A program made the position numbers and the translations under genes. The notes under the pieces were generated by a model. The model was not told the origin of the DNA. It did not search any database and saw only the letters and a list, made by a program, of their open reading frames with translations. Of a stretch of DNA of 64,000 nucleotides, positions 13,001 to 26,100 are shown piece by piece. The stretch is from Rotaria sordida (Eukaryota > Rotifera > Eurotatoria > Philodinida > Philodinidae): the NCBI GenBank assembly GCA_905250125.1, contig CAJNOL010000328.1, positions 62,001-126,000 of the forward strand, given 5' to 3'. The stretch's first letter is position 1. Each line of letters starts with the position of its first letter.

Positions 13001-16000
13001 AAAAATATATATATTTAAAAAAATGTTCATTTATCTCAGATCATTCACTGTATACCGTCAAACACATGATAGCTAAATTCTCCATTATTAGAGCTTTGTA
13101 GAAAAGTTTCAAACGATATCAATAACTGAAATATTCGAACAAATATTCATCACTTCGGTAAATTTTCTATAAAAATCACGTTTTCTGATCAGGAGTAGGC
13201 GAACGTTAATTATATTCCTATTATTATTGTTCAATATTCCATTATTTTTTTCTTCTTGTTCTCTGTTTTAAATCATATATGATCGTTTTGAATGCTTTAG
13301 CATTTTCATGATCTCGCATTTTTTATATTTTTGTGCATTTAAATACTGAAATACGTTATGAAAGTCTACATTCTTTGTTTTTTGCATATTTTCTTAAAAA
13401 CGCAACAGATATTTAACAAATTCTTATTTTCTTCTCGTCTAAACTATTAATCATATTAATTTAATAATATAAATCTATATAGGTTTGTGTTTTTTCTTTT
13501 TGTTTTTTTTACCTCAAGATCTTGATCTGTTAAATCGTTATTAACTTGTATTATGTTCATTTGTTTTTTTTCATAATGAAATAATGGTGGTTTTGAACCA
13601 TTTTGAAAACATTTTCTTAATCGTTCTAAATCATGTGCACAACGTTGTTCAAGAATTTTAAATTCATTAGCTTGTTGTATATTATTTGAACCTTCCATTT
13701 GTGCATAGATTTGTTGATTACGTGCACATAATTGCATTTGTCGTAGAAGATCATCTTGTAAACGACGATATATTGTATCACGATCAGATTCTAGAAGTTC
13801 TTCTGCTAATTCATCATCATGAATTATTTCAACATCCTCATTAGATAATTCAGATACCTGGGAAAAAAACATAAACAAATAAACATTTAATAGGATTCGT
13901 TTTAATATAAATGATTATAAAGAAAAAAAGCTTTAATACTAGTTTCATATCAATAGGTAATCCAGATTCAATCATTTTTTCAATTTCTTTAGAAGCAATA
14001 AGATGTTTTTTAGCTGCATCTATATCACCTATATATAATATAAAGATACATTTATCATAGTAGAAAAAAAAGAAGAAAAGAATAAATATACCTTGTTGTT
14101 TAGCTTTTAAAGCAAGTTTAACATGCTGTTCTTGTTTAAGACGAAGTGTTTGTAATTGTTGATCTTTCCGTGTATCTAAACATAGAATAATTTAATAAAC
14201 AAAAACAAAAATACGAAGATAACTAACTAGTTGAAGCTTTTGATTCTACTTGTGGAATAGAAGTCGTCGGAACAGTTGTTCGCTGTTGTTGAACTTGTGA
14301 TGGTCGTACTGATGTTGTTGATTGTGATACTTTTACGGATGCTGTTGCACTAGTACCAATAGTAGATGATGATACTTGAGAAGGTTTAGATTGTTGAATA
14401 GGAATTGGTGCAAAACCAGGTAAATCTGCTAATTCACTATAATCATATGGACGACCTTTCTGTGTAGCATCAATAGCTTCTTTATATTGCTGTTAGAAGA
14501 AAGAAAGAGAAATGAATTTTTTTTTTAAATAAACAAAACAAAAAATTTACTTTTACAAGTCGATCCATTCGTCTTGCTTTAGAACTTTCTCCTTGGCTAA
14601 TAGCTTCTTGTTGTCGTTTGACTAATTCTTCATGTCGTTGTTGTAATGCTTCCATTACAGTACGTGGTTCAGGTGCTTTTACTACCAATTAGAACATATA
14701 TATTATAAATAGAAAAAAGAAAATAGGTTATATACATGGTACAATCAATGCAGATGAATTATCATCTTCAGGAATATTATCAGACGTTTCTATATGTGCA
14801 GAAGAAGGAGGAGGAAGAGGAGCAGGAACAGGAACAGCTGTTGTTCCTTTTTGCAAATTCTATATATTATAAAGCAATAAGAATAATTAAAGATTTGAAT
14901 ATGTGAAAAAAACTTACTTTCATTTGAATAAGATATTCTTTAGCTTTGGCCATATCACCAGCTGCTTTTGCTTGTAAAGCTAATGATTTAAGTCGTTCAA
15001 CTGCTTCATCAGTGTTATTAGAAGTTGTCACGACTGGTGCTGGTGCTGGTGCTAAATATGATTATTTTATATGTTTGATTATAAGACAAATAGATCTAAT
15101 TACGTTGAGAAATAATTGATTTATTATCGATTGATAAAGAGTTTGTAGCTGGTGGAGGAGAAGGAGCTCGAACAGGTACTTCTTTTGAAATAATTGTTGG
15201 TTGAGATGATGAAGGAGTAGAAACAAAAAGTGCAGGTGGAATATCATTTTCATTAATTGGAGCACCAGTTCGAGCTGATTGAAGTAATTCTTGAATAAGC
15301 TAAACATTAAAAAAAAAAAGTATCATTATTAAATTCTTCTTTCATACGAGAATAGATTTACTTTAAGTTGTCGATCAACTCGTCGAGCTTTCGCTGTATC
15401 TCCATTTGTTTTAGCTGTTTGTACAGCTTTTGTATACATATCTAGACGTGTTTCAAGTACTGATAACGTATTGCTATTTGATATTGATTGTACTGGTTTG
15501 GTTTCAATATGTTCATTTTGTTTTTCATTTTCAATTTCACCAGCAATGTCATGTAATTCAGCCTATTGTATATGTAAAATCTGATAAGTTTAACAAAAAA
15601 AAACAAAACATCACTACGCATAAACTTACAAGAAGATCCTCTTCGTCACCGTCGGATAATTCATCATCATTTATAGGTCGATCAATATCACTCAAGAGTT
15701 TATTCACATCATTATGAAATGATTGAAGATCTGAAGCTGAATTACCTATATGAAATAAAATATTGTTTCTACAATCTTCAATACTTATAAAATAAAAGAA
15801 ACTAAGTGCTAAAAATCCGGAACTTACAAAGAAACGTTTTCAGCTGATCAATCGATTTTGAATTCGGATTGAATGTATAATATAGACTTCAGTGAGATAT
15901 GAAAAATCTCAAAATGATAAGTTCCCTTAGATCTTCTATTCTGAGTTATAGGTATTTTATTAGAATTTTAACTTCTGGGATGATATATACCCATAAGTTG

Positions 16001-16872
16001 AATGATGGTATTTCAATCTGAGATTTTGCTCACAGACAGATCTATTTGTTAGTAGAATGCCCTGAAAATTTTAATTCAAAAGAATATTTCCTACTCGAGA
16101 TATTAAAGTCCAAAAAATATCAGGCATATTCCACAAAAGATGCTAGAACTTTCTATTTGTTGGTATTTACCATGTTCGAAACTAAAATTCTAATAAAATA
16201 CCTATAAATCTGGACAGAAGACCTATGGAGACGTATCATTTTAAGGTTTTCTGTATCTCACTGCGGTCTACCTTATGTACTGAGTCCGAATTCGAAAGTA
16301 ATTCATCAGTTGAGAACGTTTCCTTGTTAGTGTGAATACCAAATACAAAAGATTCGATCGGATATGCAAAGAACATAGTCATCAAAATATTCGTTTTCTA
16401 TTGAATATTCTTAATCGAAAAGAATCTGAAGCACGGATACTCATGGTTGCTTTCATTTTTTTACTTATACAAGTGTTTTTACAATTAAACATTACGCTAA
16501 GTATCAATATTTTTAACAACTAAAACTAAGGTAATAATGGATGTCTATGTCCATACGATTTTCTAGGCATCCAAAAAACAAACCTGGTTTTTTCGGATCA
16601 GCTTTAGAACGTTTTGATGTACGACCACCAACATCTTGTTGTATTTGTTTTAATTCAGCTTCAAGATCATCATCGTCATCATCATCAATAGCATCCATGT
16701 TTGGTTCATCGAAATTTGGTATTTGAAAGCCCAACTATAATAAAATAAAACAACACCGCATGAAAAATCTCTATGCAACATCAATTATATTTACTTGTTG
16801 CATCAGTTCTGCTCCACCACCTTCTCCTTTAGATCGTTTTTTTTGTTTGCTATCTTTACTACTTTTGAACAT
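10079..16872 (-). CDS. CC2D1: Coiled-coil and C2 domain protein 1 (Lgd/CC2D1 family)
   Basis: Nineteen exons, 980 aa: 16795-16872, 16584-16734, 15630-15745, 15362-15562, 15104-15299, 14918-15051, 14736-14859, 14551-14681, 14228-14489, 14092-14175, 13940-14028, 13513-13857, 11459-11938, 11365-11393, 10787-10930, 10537-10639, 10353-10482, 10166-10290, 10079-10099. The family binds the ESCRT-III subunit CHMP4/Shrub through its DM14 repeats and controls endosomal sorting and Notch trafficking. Four DM14 units are visible (about residues 145-205, 260-300, 340-405, 465-520), each with the pattern of small residues before AKARR/AKEYL. A C2 domain occupies about 638-797, ending in RWLVIDHFEEN as in human CC2D1A. 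A C-terminal coiled region (~850-970) matches the vertebrate tail. Length fits CC2D1A (951 aa). Introns 2 (838 bp) and 12 (1574 bp) are unusually long; intron 2 carries a foldback repeat. It is divergent from TMF1. Confidence 0.95.
15820..16332. repeat. Long imperfect inverted repeat in CC2D1 intron 2
   Basis: Left arm (about 15820-16050) and right arm (about 16100-16332) are reverse complements with scattered mismatches. Anchors are GAAACGTTTTCAGCTGAT at 15831 against its inverted partner ending near 16330, and TAGGTATTTTATTAGAATTTTA (about 15953-15975) against its complement near 16185-16205. Non-coding foldback, probably a MITE-like element. Confidence 0.7.
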
Positions 16873-17161
16873 ACTCGTAACGTAGAATTGATAAAGATAA
16901 AAAAAGTGAATAAATATTTCTTTTTTTTTTTTGTTTCAACAAATGATGATGAGTCATATCAAAAATTTTTCAATGGTTATTTTCTTAACAAATTAAATAG
17001 AGTAATACTACATTATTGGTTGACGTGGCACAACCAATCTATTCTAATGAAGGTCGCTAATATCGTCCAGTATTTTCAATCAGATTCATATATTGTTCTT
17101 GTCATTTTCTCATACACAACATTGTTTATTAAATTTTAGTGGTAGAAACTAGAATACAATC
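16873..17161. promoter_or_regulatory. Divergent CC2D1/TMF1 promoter
   Basis: The two ATGs are 289 bp apart on opposite strands. Two inverted CCAAT boxes (ATTGG 17015-17019 and CCAAT 17034-17038) flank TGACGTGG at 17021-17028, which equals the animal UPRE consensus bound by XBP1/CREB3-type bZIP factors. The sequence match is direct; bidirectional function and factor binding are inference. Confidence 0.55.
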
Positions 17162-20100
17162 ATGTCTGGCTGGTTTAGTATCGATCCAAATAAACTTAAA
17201 GAATTAGCAGCAAACACATTGATAAATGCACAAAAACATATAGGTTCAAAAAAAAACGAATTATATTTCTATATTTTGTTGTCTTTTTTTTCTAATACAA
17301 ATTTTATTTATTTAGACAAAGTTCTTGATATTAAGGACCTTGCTTCTGGTGCAGAACCGCAACCAACAAGTAAAAATAATTTAGCTACTAATATTGGAAT
17401 AAATAATCCTCCTCCTCCTTTGACGATAACAACAACCACTGATGAGTTTTTTTCGACATTTCTCAATAATCAAAAACCGTCAACATCAAATATAGAAGAA
17501 GAAGAAATAAAAATAGAAAAAGATAGCTCATTTTCAAATTGGAATTCATGGACGGATCAGAACAATACATCACAAATGGTTAAAAAAAACAAAAAATTCT
17601 TTTTTATTTATTTATTTTCTTCTTTAAAATTTAGATTTCTTCGGAATCACAGTCAGATCTAATAACAACCGAACAGACTACAAATGAAGAAGAAAGAACA
17701 CCAATAATAGAATCTATTGATATTCCAACATCATCATTAATAACAGAATCTATTGATATAGAACAAGTACCAACATCATCATTAATAATAGAATCTGTTG
17801 GTATAGAACAAGTACCAACATCATCATTAACAACAGAATCTGTTGGTATAGAACAAGTACCATCATCGTCATCATTAACTGAATCATCAACTATAACAGA
17901 AAGTTCTAGTAGTGAAAGTGCTAATTCCTTACGACCAATATTAAATATTCCATCATCTGAATCGACTATTATTGGTCAAATTATTGAAAATATAATAGAT
18001 GAAAAACAAATATTTATAAATAATGAAAATGAAAATATAGAATCTAATAATGAACAACAATCTGAAACGATTCAATCACTACCATCTGATAAACGTGATG
18101 TTATTGATTCTTGGATAAATAATCGTGAGAATAATACAACAGAGTATGTATTTTATATTTCTATTTAAAATCTATAATAATTAGAAGAAATTCACTATGA
18201 ATAAATACTTATATAAATGATGATGACATTTGATGTTAAAATATATGACATATAGCCATTCAACCATGACAATAATTAAATGAGAAGAGAGTCTATTAAA
18301 ATTTGATTAATTAATGATTCGAACATTTATTGTCAATTAAAAAATGACCGGTTTTTTTTTCAATTATGATACAGAATTTTCTATTATTTCTTCGGACAGA
18401 ATGTTGTTTAAAATATTCAATAAATGAATCAAACACTTTGACATAAAAACAAATTTTCTTACAAAAGAACAAATGTAATTTTCCCTGTCAAGAATAAAAG
18501 GTTACTCTCATTACAAGGTCGCTGATAAAATTCCAAAAGATGTAATAATAGATTATGGTTTTTCTAAAAACATTTTTTTGGAAATCCAGCGAATTTTAGC
18601 GCCTAAAACCTCCAATTTTTGAGTAAAATAACACTTTTTTTAAGTTAAAATTTCTATTTTTTCTAGTGAAATAATGTTTTTCATATGAGATAAGTGGATT
18701 TGTATTCCTATTGATCTTTGACTAAACTATCAAATTTTTTATAATATGTCTATTTTCTAAAGATTCCATGTTTTCAGAAAACTCGTATTTTCGACCACAA
18801 GCTTTGTGCATATAGAGAACTCAACTAGACTAGTTTCCATAAAAAAATTCAAAAGTTTTAAACGAAGCCTGTGTGAGATATGAAGTTGTCAAAAAAAAAT
18901 GCATGTTGTATACACTCTGTAGAAAAAGGTCCGTATCTCGAAGAGACTTTGTTTAAATTTTTGAGAATTTTTTAATGGAAACTTGTCTAGTTGCGTTCTC
19001 TATATCTATAAAGCTTCAGATCGAAAATACGAGTTTTCAGAAAACTTAGCGTCTCTAGAAAATAGACATGTTAAAAATTCTAGTCTAGTCAGATCTCAAT
19101 AGGAATCGAATTTCTTTTAGAACACTATGTAGTATCTTAGGCAACATTTATTGAAATCAGAAAGGAAGCATCTAAGGAAATTTCCTCGTTAGCAAAAGTT
19201 CCGATCTTTTGACATTTATTTGCTAAAAATGCCAGAAGAGTTTTTCAAGAAGCTCTTAGCTTTCTAGGTAAATCTCATAGAAAAATCTAGCCCAAACTAG
19301 AAGGTCGTGATCTTTTGTCTTGGAGGGTTTACTAAAAAGCAAAATCAATCATATACAGCCTAAATTCTTCCGAACAATCTTTATTTTCATTAAATTTATT
19401 TTATCACTTGTTTTTTTATAGAAATAATCTTGAACAATCATTACAAAATAAAGATGATACTAATGCATTATCTCTTTTATATACATCATCATATCCACCA
19501 AATAATTTTTCAACATCATCAATAATTGATGATGATTTAACACCAACATCTGTTTCAACAACAAATCATGATAAAGAACAACAATTAGAAACTATTTCAA
19601 CCGATGAAGAAGATGTTAATCCATATGTTGAACAATCAAATTCACCAACTCATACTGCATCATCATCCAATGGAAATGATACAGTTAGTTTTTTTCATAC
19701 ACTTACAAAAAAAAAATTATCTTTCTTTTTTATTTCAATTCAGCATAGTAAAGGATCATCATCCGATGATGGTAAACATACATCATGTACATCATCAGAT
19801 ATTGAAGTAATATCATGTCCAAGTGTAACTGGTGGTTTACCACTTAGTACAACAGATACATTTGATAAATGTCGAGAATTACGTGATGCTCGACGAGCTG
19901 TAGTACGTGAGGTTAGAATATAAATTTAGATTTATTAAATTTTATTGAAGTTAAAAAAAAATACATTTAGGTTGTTGTTCGTTTTCCATCACATTCAACA
20001 AATCTTAAATATCATCATCATCCATTATCAATGGATAATATTGATAAAAATATAACATCAAATTTTGATACACCATCATGGTCAACTTTAATTGATGAAG

Positions 20101-23100
20101 CAGCTACTGAACAGAATCACTATCAGGATGTAAGAACAAAAATAATTTATTTATATACTTACAACTTTATTATTTTTTTTAAATTAGTCACATGAAGAGA
20201 ATGATGATAATCAAGAAAGTATGTAATTAATCTTTTTCTTTTTTGTTTTTATAAGTTTGATTTTTTATAAATTTAGAGTTTTTTATGTCGGAAACTTCGA
20301 AAGTTTGTGATTATTATAATAATGTTTAATATACAGTAGAATGTTGTTGTTGTTTTTTTGGCTAATAATAGGAATTAGGTGAATTAAAAGAACGTTTTGA
20401 ATTACGTGAACAAGCTTTTAAAAAATTAACAAATGAATCTAATGAATTACATCGAACGAATCAATCGTTGAAACAGTAAATTATAATAAAACAAAAAATT
20501 TTTTTATTTAAATATTCTTTTTTTTTTTTTCTTTGTTGTAAATAGGTCATTAACTGAATTAGAACAACGTACATCTCGTTTAACTATTGAATTTCAACAA
20601 ACAATTGAAAATCTTTCAATGAAAATTGAAGAACAAAGACATGTTTCACAAGTAAAATATTCAATATTTGGAAATAACTCTACGCATTGTTAGACAAAAA
20701 TTTGTTTGAATATTAAAGTTTAAGAATCATATATAAAAAAAATTGAACAAAGGAATTTTTTGTATAAGTAGACGATTATTAGTTTCGTGATAAACACGAA
20801 TCAAGTTTTCTGAAGCTACATCAGTCAGTTATTTCTTTGATAGTTTCGCAGCTGATTATGAATCCATTTGAACTTCATTAAAGAAAAGAGAGTGACATTT
20901 AAATAGAACAAAAGGAAAAAAAAACCTTTTCTATTTAAGGAACGTGATCATCTTCGTAAACAACTTGATACATTACAAAAACAATTATTTGAAAAGTATT
21001 TAGAACTTTTGTTTTTTTTTTTTTTTTTTTTTTGTCAAGAATAATTTCTATTTAGTTCAACATCATCTGGTAATACATTGACTGTATTACGTGAAAAAGA
21101 AGAACAAATACAACAATTACTTGATGAAGGTGAAAAATTATCAAAAACTCAATTACAACATACAAATATAATAAAAAAATTACGAACTAAAGAAAAAGAA
21201 CATGAAACTCAAATAACATCATTGAAGTATGTTAAGTTATATTCATTGTTATTCTATTTTAATATGTAAATAATATTAGTGCTCGAAGTGATAAATTAAC
21301 AAATGAATTAGATGAAGCAAAGAAAAATTTACAAGAAAAAGAAGAAAATGAAAAACAATTAAAAGGTACATAAAAAAAAAAACTAAATTTCATTTTTCCT
21401 ATCAATTAATATGTTGTTTTCTTTTTTTTTGTGTGTGTTATTAGAAACCGTTAAAAAACTTGAAAAATCTGCAATACATTATGAAAAAGAATGTATATCA
21501 TTAAAATCATTATATGAAGATGCTGAAGAACAAATTCGTAGTACAAAAGTTGCACTTGAAAATTCTTATAAGTAAAAATCAAATAATTTTTTTTTTCTCT
21601 CTGATATATTTTATTCTTCTCTTTGTTTGATATTATAGAGAAATAGCTGAATTAAATAAAACAAAAGCAGCAACAGAAAGTAAAGTTGTTGAAGCAACAT
21701 TATCAGCTGAAATATTATTAAAAGAAGAAATTCGTTTGGCTGTTGAAAAAGAACGTATTATATCAAGACAAGAACAAGAAAAATTACAAATGACTATTGA
21801 TGAATTAAGACATTCTATTCAACGAAGTGAAATTCAACTTAATCGAAGAGAACAAGTTTTAAGACAAGAAATTAATGATCTTCGACAAGTATGTTTTGTA
21901 TTTTATTTTTTTCTCATATTAGATCATATTTCATTAACTATATTAGATTATTGACGAGGAAATTTGATTAAATAAAAAAAAAATCACTTTTGAGATAAGG
22001 CATAAGATTTGTGTTTATGAGATCTTCTTTTTTTGTTGAGAGTTTTCTAATAAAATCTTGTGATAAAGAAATTTCTAATAAAATCTTGTGATAAAGAAAT
22101 GCTAGAAAATCTGGTTTGTGAAAAATTTGAAAATTAATTATGAAGAATGATAGGAGAAGAAGAGCCATGTAAGATTCATCTCAAATATGTTTTATCTTTC
22201 AATAGCAAATTGTCGTAATTCCCAAGAATAAAGTCTCATTATTTTTAAGTTTAAATTTATCCATTATCAGTCTCGAGTACTTATTACTTTTATGTATAAG
22301 CCAGTATTTTATCCAGATCTTATCTTCGAAGGGACACAGCTGTCTCGCTGAATAAAACACTAACATAAACCAAAGCAAATACAGTAACTAAAATTCTTAA
22401 AATAATCAAACATCAATTTCATATAAATTCTAATCAAATTGAAACAACAACAAAATCATTTTAATTCATTTTAGAGACTTCAAGAAGCTGAATCAAGAAA
22501 TGAAGACTTAACTCAAAATATTTCCAATGGTAGACTTTCTTCTTATTTATAATCAAAACCATATGTTATTTTTGTTTTTTCTTTAGCTACACGTCCACTT
22601 CTTCGTCAAATCGAAAATCTCCAAACAACATACGTAACACAAATAAATTCTCTTGAAAAAACAGAACGTCAATTAACTGATCGTCTTGGTACATCAGCAA
22701 TAATATTAATAATCTAGTAGAGATATCCATCGCGGCGGTGCCGAAGTGGCGGTAGCGGCAGCGGCAGGTTTTTTAAAAAACCACCGCGGCAGCAGCAGGA
22801 TTCTTTGAAGGACATTGAAAAACTGCATAGATTTAATAGAATTTCAGGGTTTATAAATGAAACACTCTGAGACTGAATGAATCTGATGGACTAGAACCAA
22901 TATCTCTGGTCAAATATAGTTGCAGCAGTGACATTAAAAACACTTTTTTGAAAACCGCTGCGGCACGTATATATTACGATTCATTGCGGCAACTTTTTTT
23001 TATAAGTTATCGCGGCGCGGCAGATTCTCAGCCTCGATGGACATCTCTGCGATCTAGTCATTTTTTTTTATACGTATTTTTCTTTAGCTGAAATGCAAGC

Positions 23101-26100
23101 ACAATATGCTATGAGTGTTGAACATGAACGTGTAGCTAATGAAACATTATTAGAAACGAACGCAAAATGGAAATTAGCTGAAGCTCAGTTATCAACATTA
23201 AAACAAGATAAAACACGTTTTACTGCCGAAATTGATATTCTTAGAATGAAATTAACTAATCTTGAAGATTCTAGACAAAGGTAACAAAAAAAAGATATAT
23301 ATATATATCTAAAGTCGAGGCAAAGAGTTTAGAAAAGATTTTACTAGCTGAACCAATTTTCTATCAGAAGAGATATTTGTCAAATTTCCATTAAAAGGTT
23401 TACGCGAAAGATCTGTATAAAACCAAGATTCTCAAAAACGCTTGGCAAAACACGTATCTATGCTTCTCACGATCTATCTTGAACGAACGACAATCCTAAG
23501 AATATGAATTTACTGTGCTATACACTTTGGAGCCTTTCGTAGATTGATTGTTGTTCGCTGTAGATAGGTCATGGAGAGCTTAGGAACATCTCATTTTCTT
23601 CAGAAATGTTTTCTCTATTACATGAATCTGTTTCCAAGACGTTTTTAATAAAATCCAGAAAACTAATCTTGGTTTTCCAAAGACCTTCCATACAAACCTA
23701 TCAACAATAATTTGACAAATACTCGTCCTGACAGGAAATTATTTCAGGTAATCAAATATTTTCTCTGATTTTTTCAAGCTACTACCATTAAGGAAAAAAG
23801 TCTGAAATATTTCGTTTCTAAACTTTTTTGCTTTGATTTGATATTAATTCAACTAAATCGATTATGAAAATATTGTCTAGAGAAAAAAATCAAATTGAAA
23901 CAATGCAAGAAGCATTTACTCAACAAATCAATAGTCTTATACAAGAAAAGGTTTAAATTTAAATTAAAAATTGTAAATTTTAAACTTTTTTTTTTGTGTT
24001 CTAGCGACAATTTGAATTAGATGCTGAACTTGAAAAAACCAAATATGAAAGTGATTTAAAACGATTACAAATTGTTCATGATGCATTAAAAGAACAAGTA
24101 AATAAAATAGAAAAGTAAATAAAAACCTTTTTTTGTTTTTATAGAATAATTTATTTGATGCACAATCAATAAGTCGTTCAAGTTCAAATCTTGAATCAAC
24201 ACTTCAACAACAACGTAGTCGACGTTCATCTGGTGGACATGATACACCATCTTCATTTTCATTTGAACGTTCTCCAGTAACATAAAAAACAAAAACCAAA
24301 CAAACAATAAGTTGATTATTTTATTTATATTTTAGTTTGTTCCAACACCAAAACCAAGTGTATATGAAACTTTAAGAAATACAGGTGCTATAGCTGTACT
24401 TGAAAGTTTAGAATCACAATTAAAAGAAAAAGAAGGCGAAATAACATTATTACAAGTATAAATATATAAATATATTTGTTTTGTAAAATTATATTTTATA
24501 TGTTTTTTTTCAGAGTGAAATTGCAGATTTAGAACGTACACGAGAATCAATGGCACGTGAATTAGTTAATTTATCAACAATAAATGAAAAATTACAACAA
24601 CAAACACAAAATTATCCAATATTAAATGAACAATATAAGGTATGTTTAAGAAATTAACGAAGAAAACAAAAACAAAAAGGTATTTTTGTTTTATAGGAAT
24701 TAGAAAAACGTTATGATGCACTTTTAACAATGTACGGAGAAAAACAAGAAGAAGCTGATGAACTTCGACTTGATCTAGCAGATGTCAAGACACTTTATCG
24801 AGCTCAGGTTAGCTTATTCTTTAGATAATATATAGCAATTAGAATTAATTATAGATATTTCATATTTGATAAGATCGTATTCAAAGAGAATAAATACAAG
24901 TAATTAATTAATAAATATATATAGCATGATTAAAAGATAATAAATTATTGAAATTTTGACTATATAAACAATTTCTTTAAATTCTAAACTTTTGTATTGA
25001 TCATTTTATGTGTGTTGATTATTCAATTTTTAATGAATCTAACATAAAAAAACAAAATATTTTTTGAAATTTTATAGACAAGAAAAATAATAATGGACAC
25101 GCTCTTAAAAACAATATCTATTTAAAAAATAAATATATTCGAAGAATTATAAATAGATAATACATATAACTTTCATACATTTTAAATCAAATAACTTTTG
25201 AATAAACTCAAATGAAAATTATTCTTAAAAAAAAACAAAATACAGTTTAAACAAGGAGCTTAGTTATAAATTATTGTTGCTTTTTTTTTTTGGATTCATC
25301 TACATTATAATTTTTAATAGATATGTGACTGTTATGTAGTAAATGAAGATTTGAGTGATATACGTAAGTACAAGATCTCGAATTGATATACATCGAAACT
25401 TATTTAAAAAACATTTGTTAACTTTTCATGACTACTATCAATCGAGTCAACATTAGTTGAACTGACGAGAGCATCCCATCTTGTTTGACAATTTCTGGTT
25501 TTCGAGGAGGGTGGAATTGATCCGCATGAGATTTTCATCATAGATAGAGCATCTAAAATAAGGAGGCACGTATTTGAGGAAAATAATTGTAAGCAAGAGT
25601 TTTCATAGGACCACATCATGCTCGCTCCTTGTGACTTTGTCCGATCGAACTGACATTTTTATAATAGATGCTTGAAAGCGTTCTTCATAGGTGAAACCAA
25701 CTGTTTTTGTTTTGAACCTTCCTATGTAAACCAAAAGAGTTCTGAATGCCAATATCCCTATTTCGGATCGGAACCTTTACATATTTCTCTCATAAAAAAA
25801 AAATGAGAGTATTGAAAAAGTTTAAAATCACCTTTGTAATATAGTCTAAAGTATCTCCAAAAACAAATTTCAGTCTGATCGGACAAAGTTAGGGGCAGAT
25901 CGCAGCCGAATCCGAAAAAATCTGGAAAGCCCTGTTTAAAACATGCTCCTTATTTTAGGTTCACTATCTGTAGTAAAAATTTCAGGCGAATCGTGTGTAC
26001 CCTCTTCACAAAAAAATAACAGAGTTACTCTTAAAATTTCAAATTGTGATTTTTCTCGACCGAGCTCAATTAATCCAATTACAATGTGCTCAAAAGAAAA

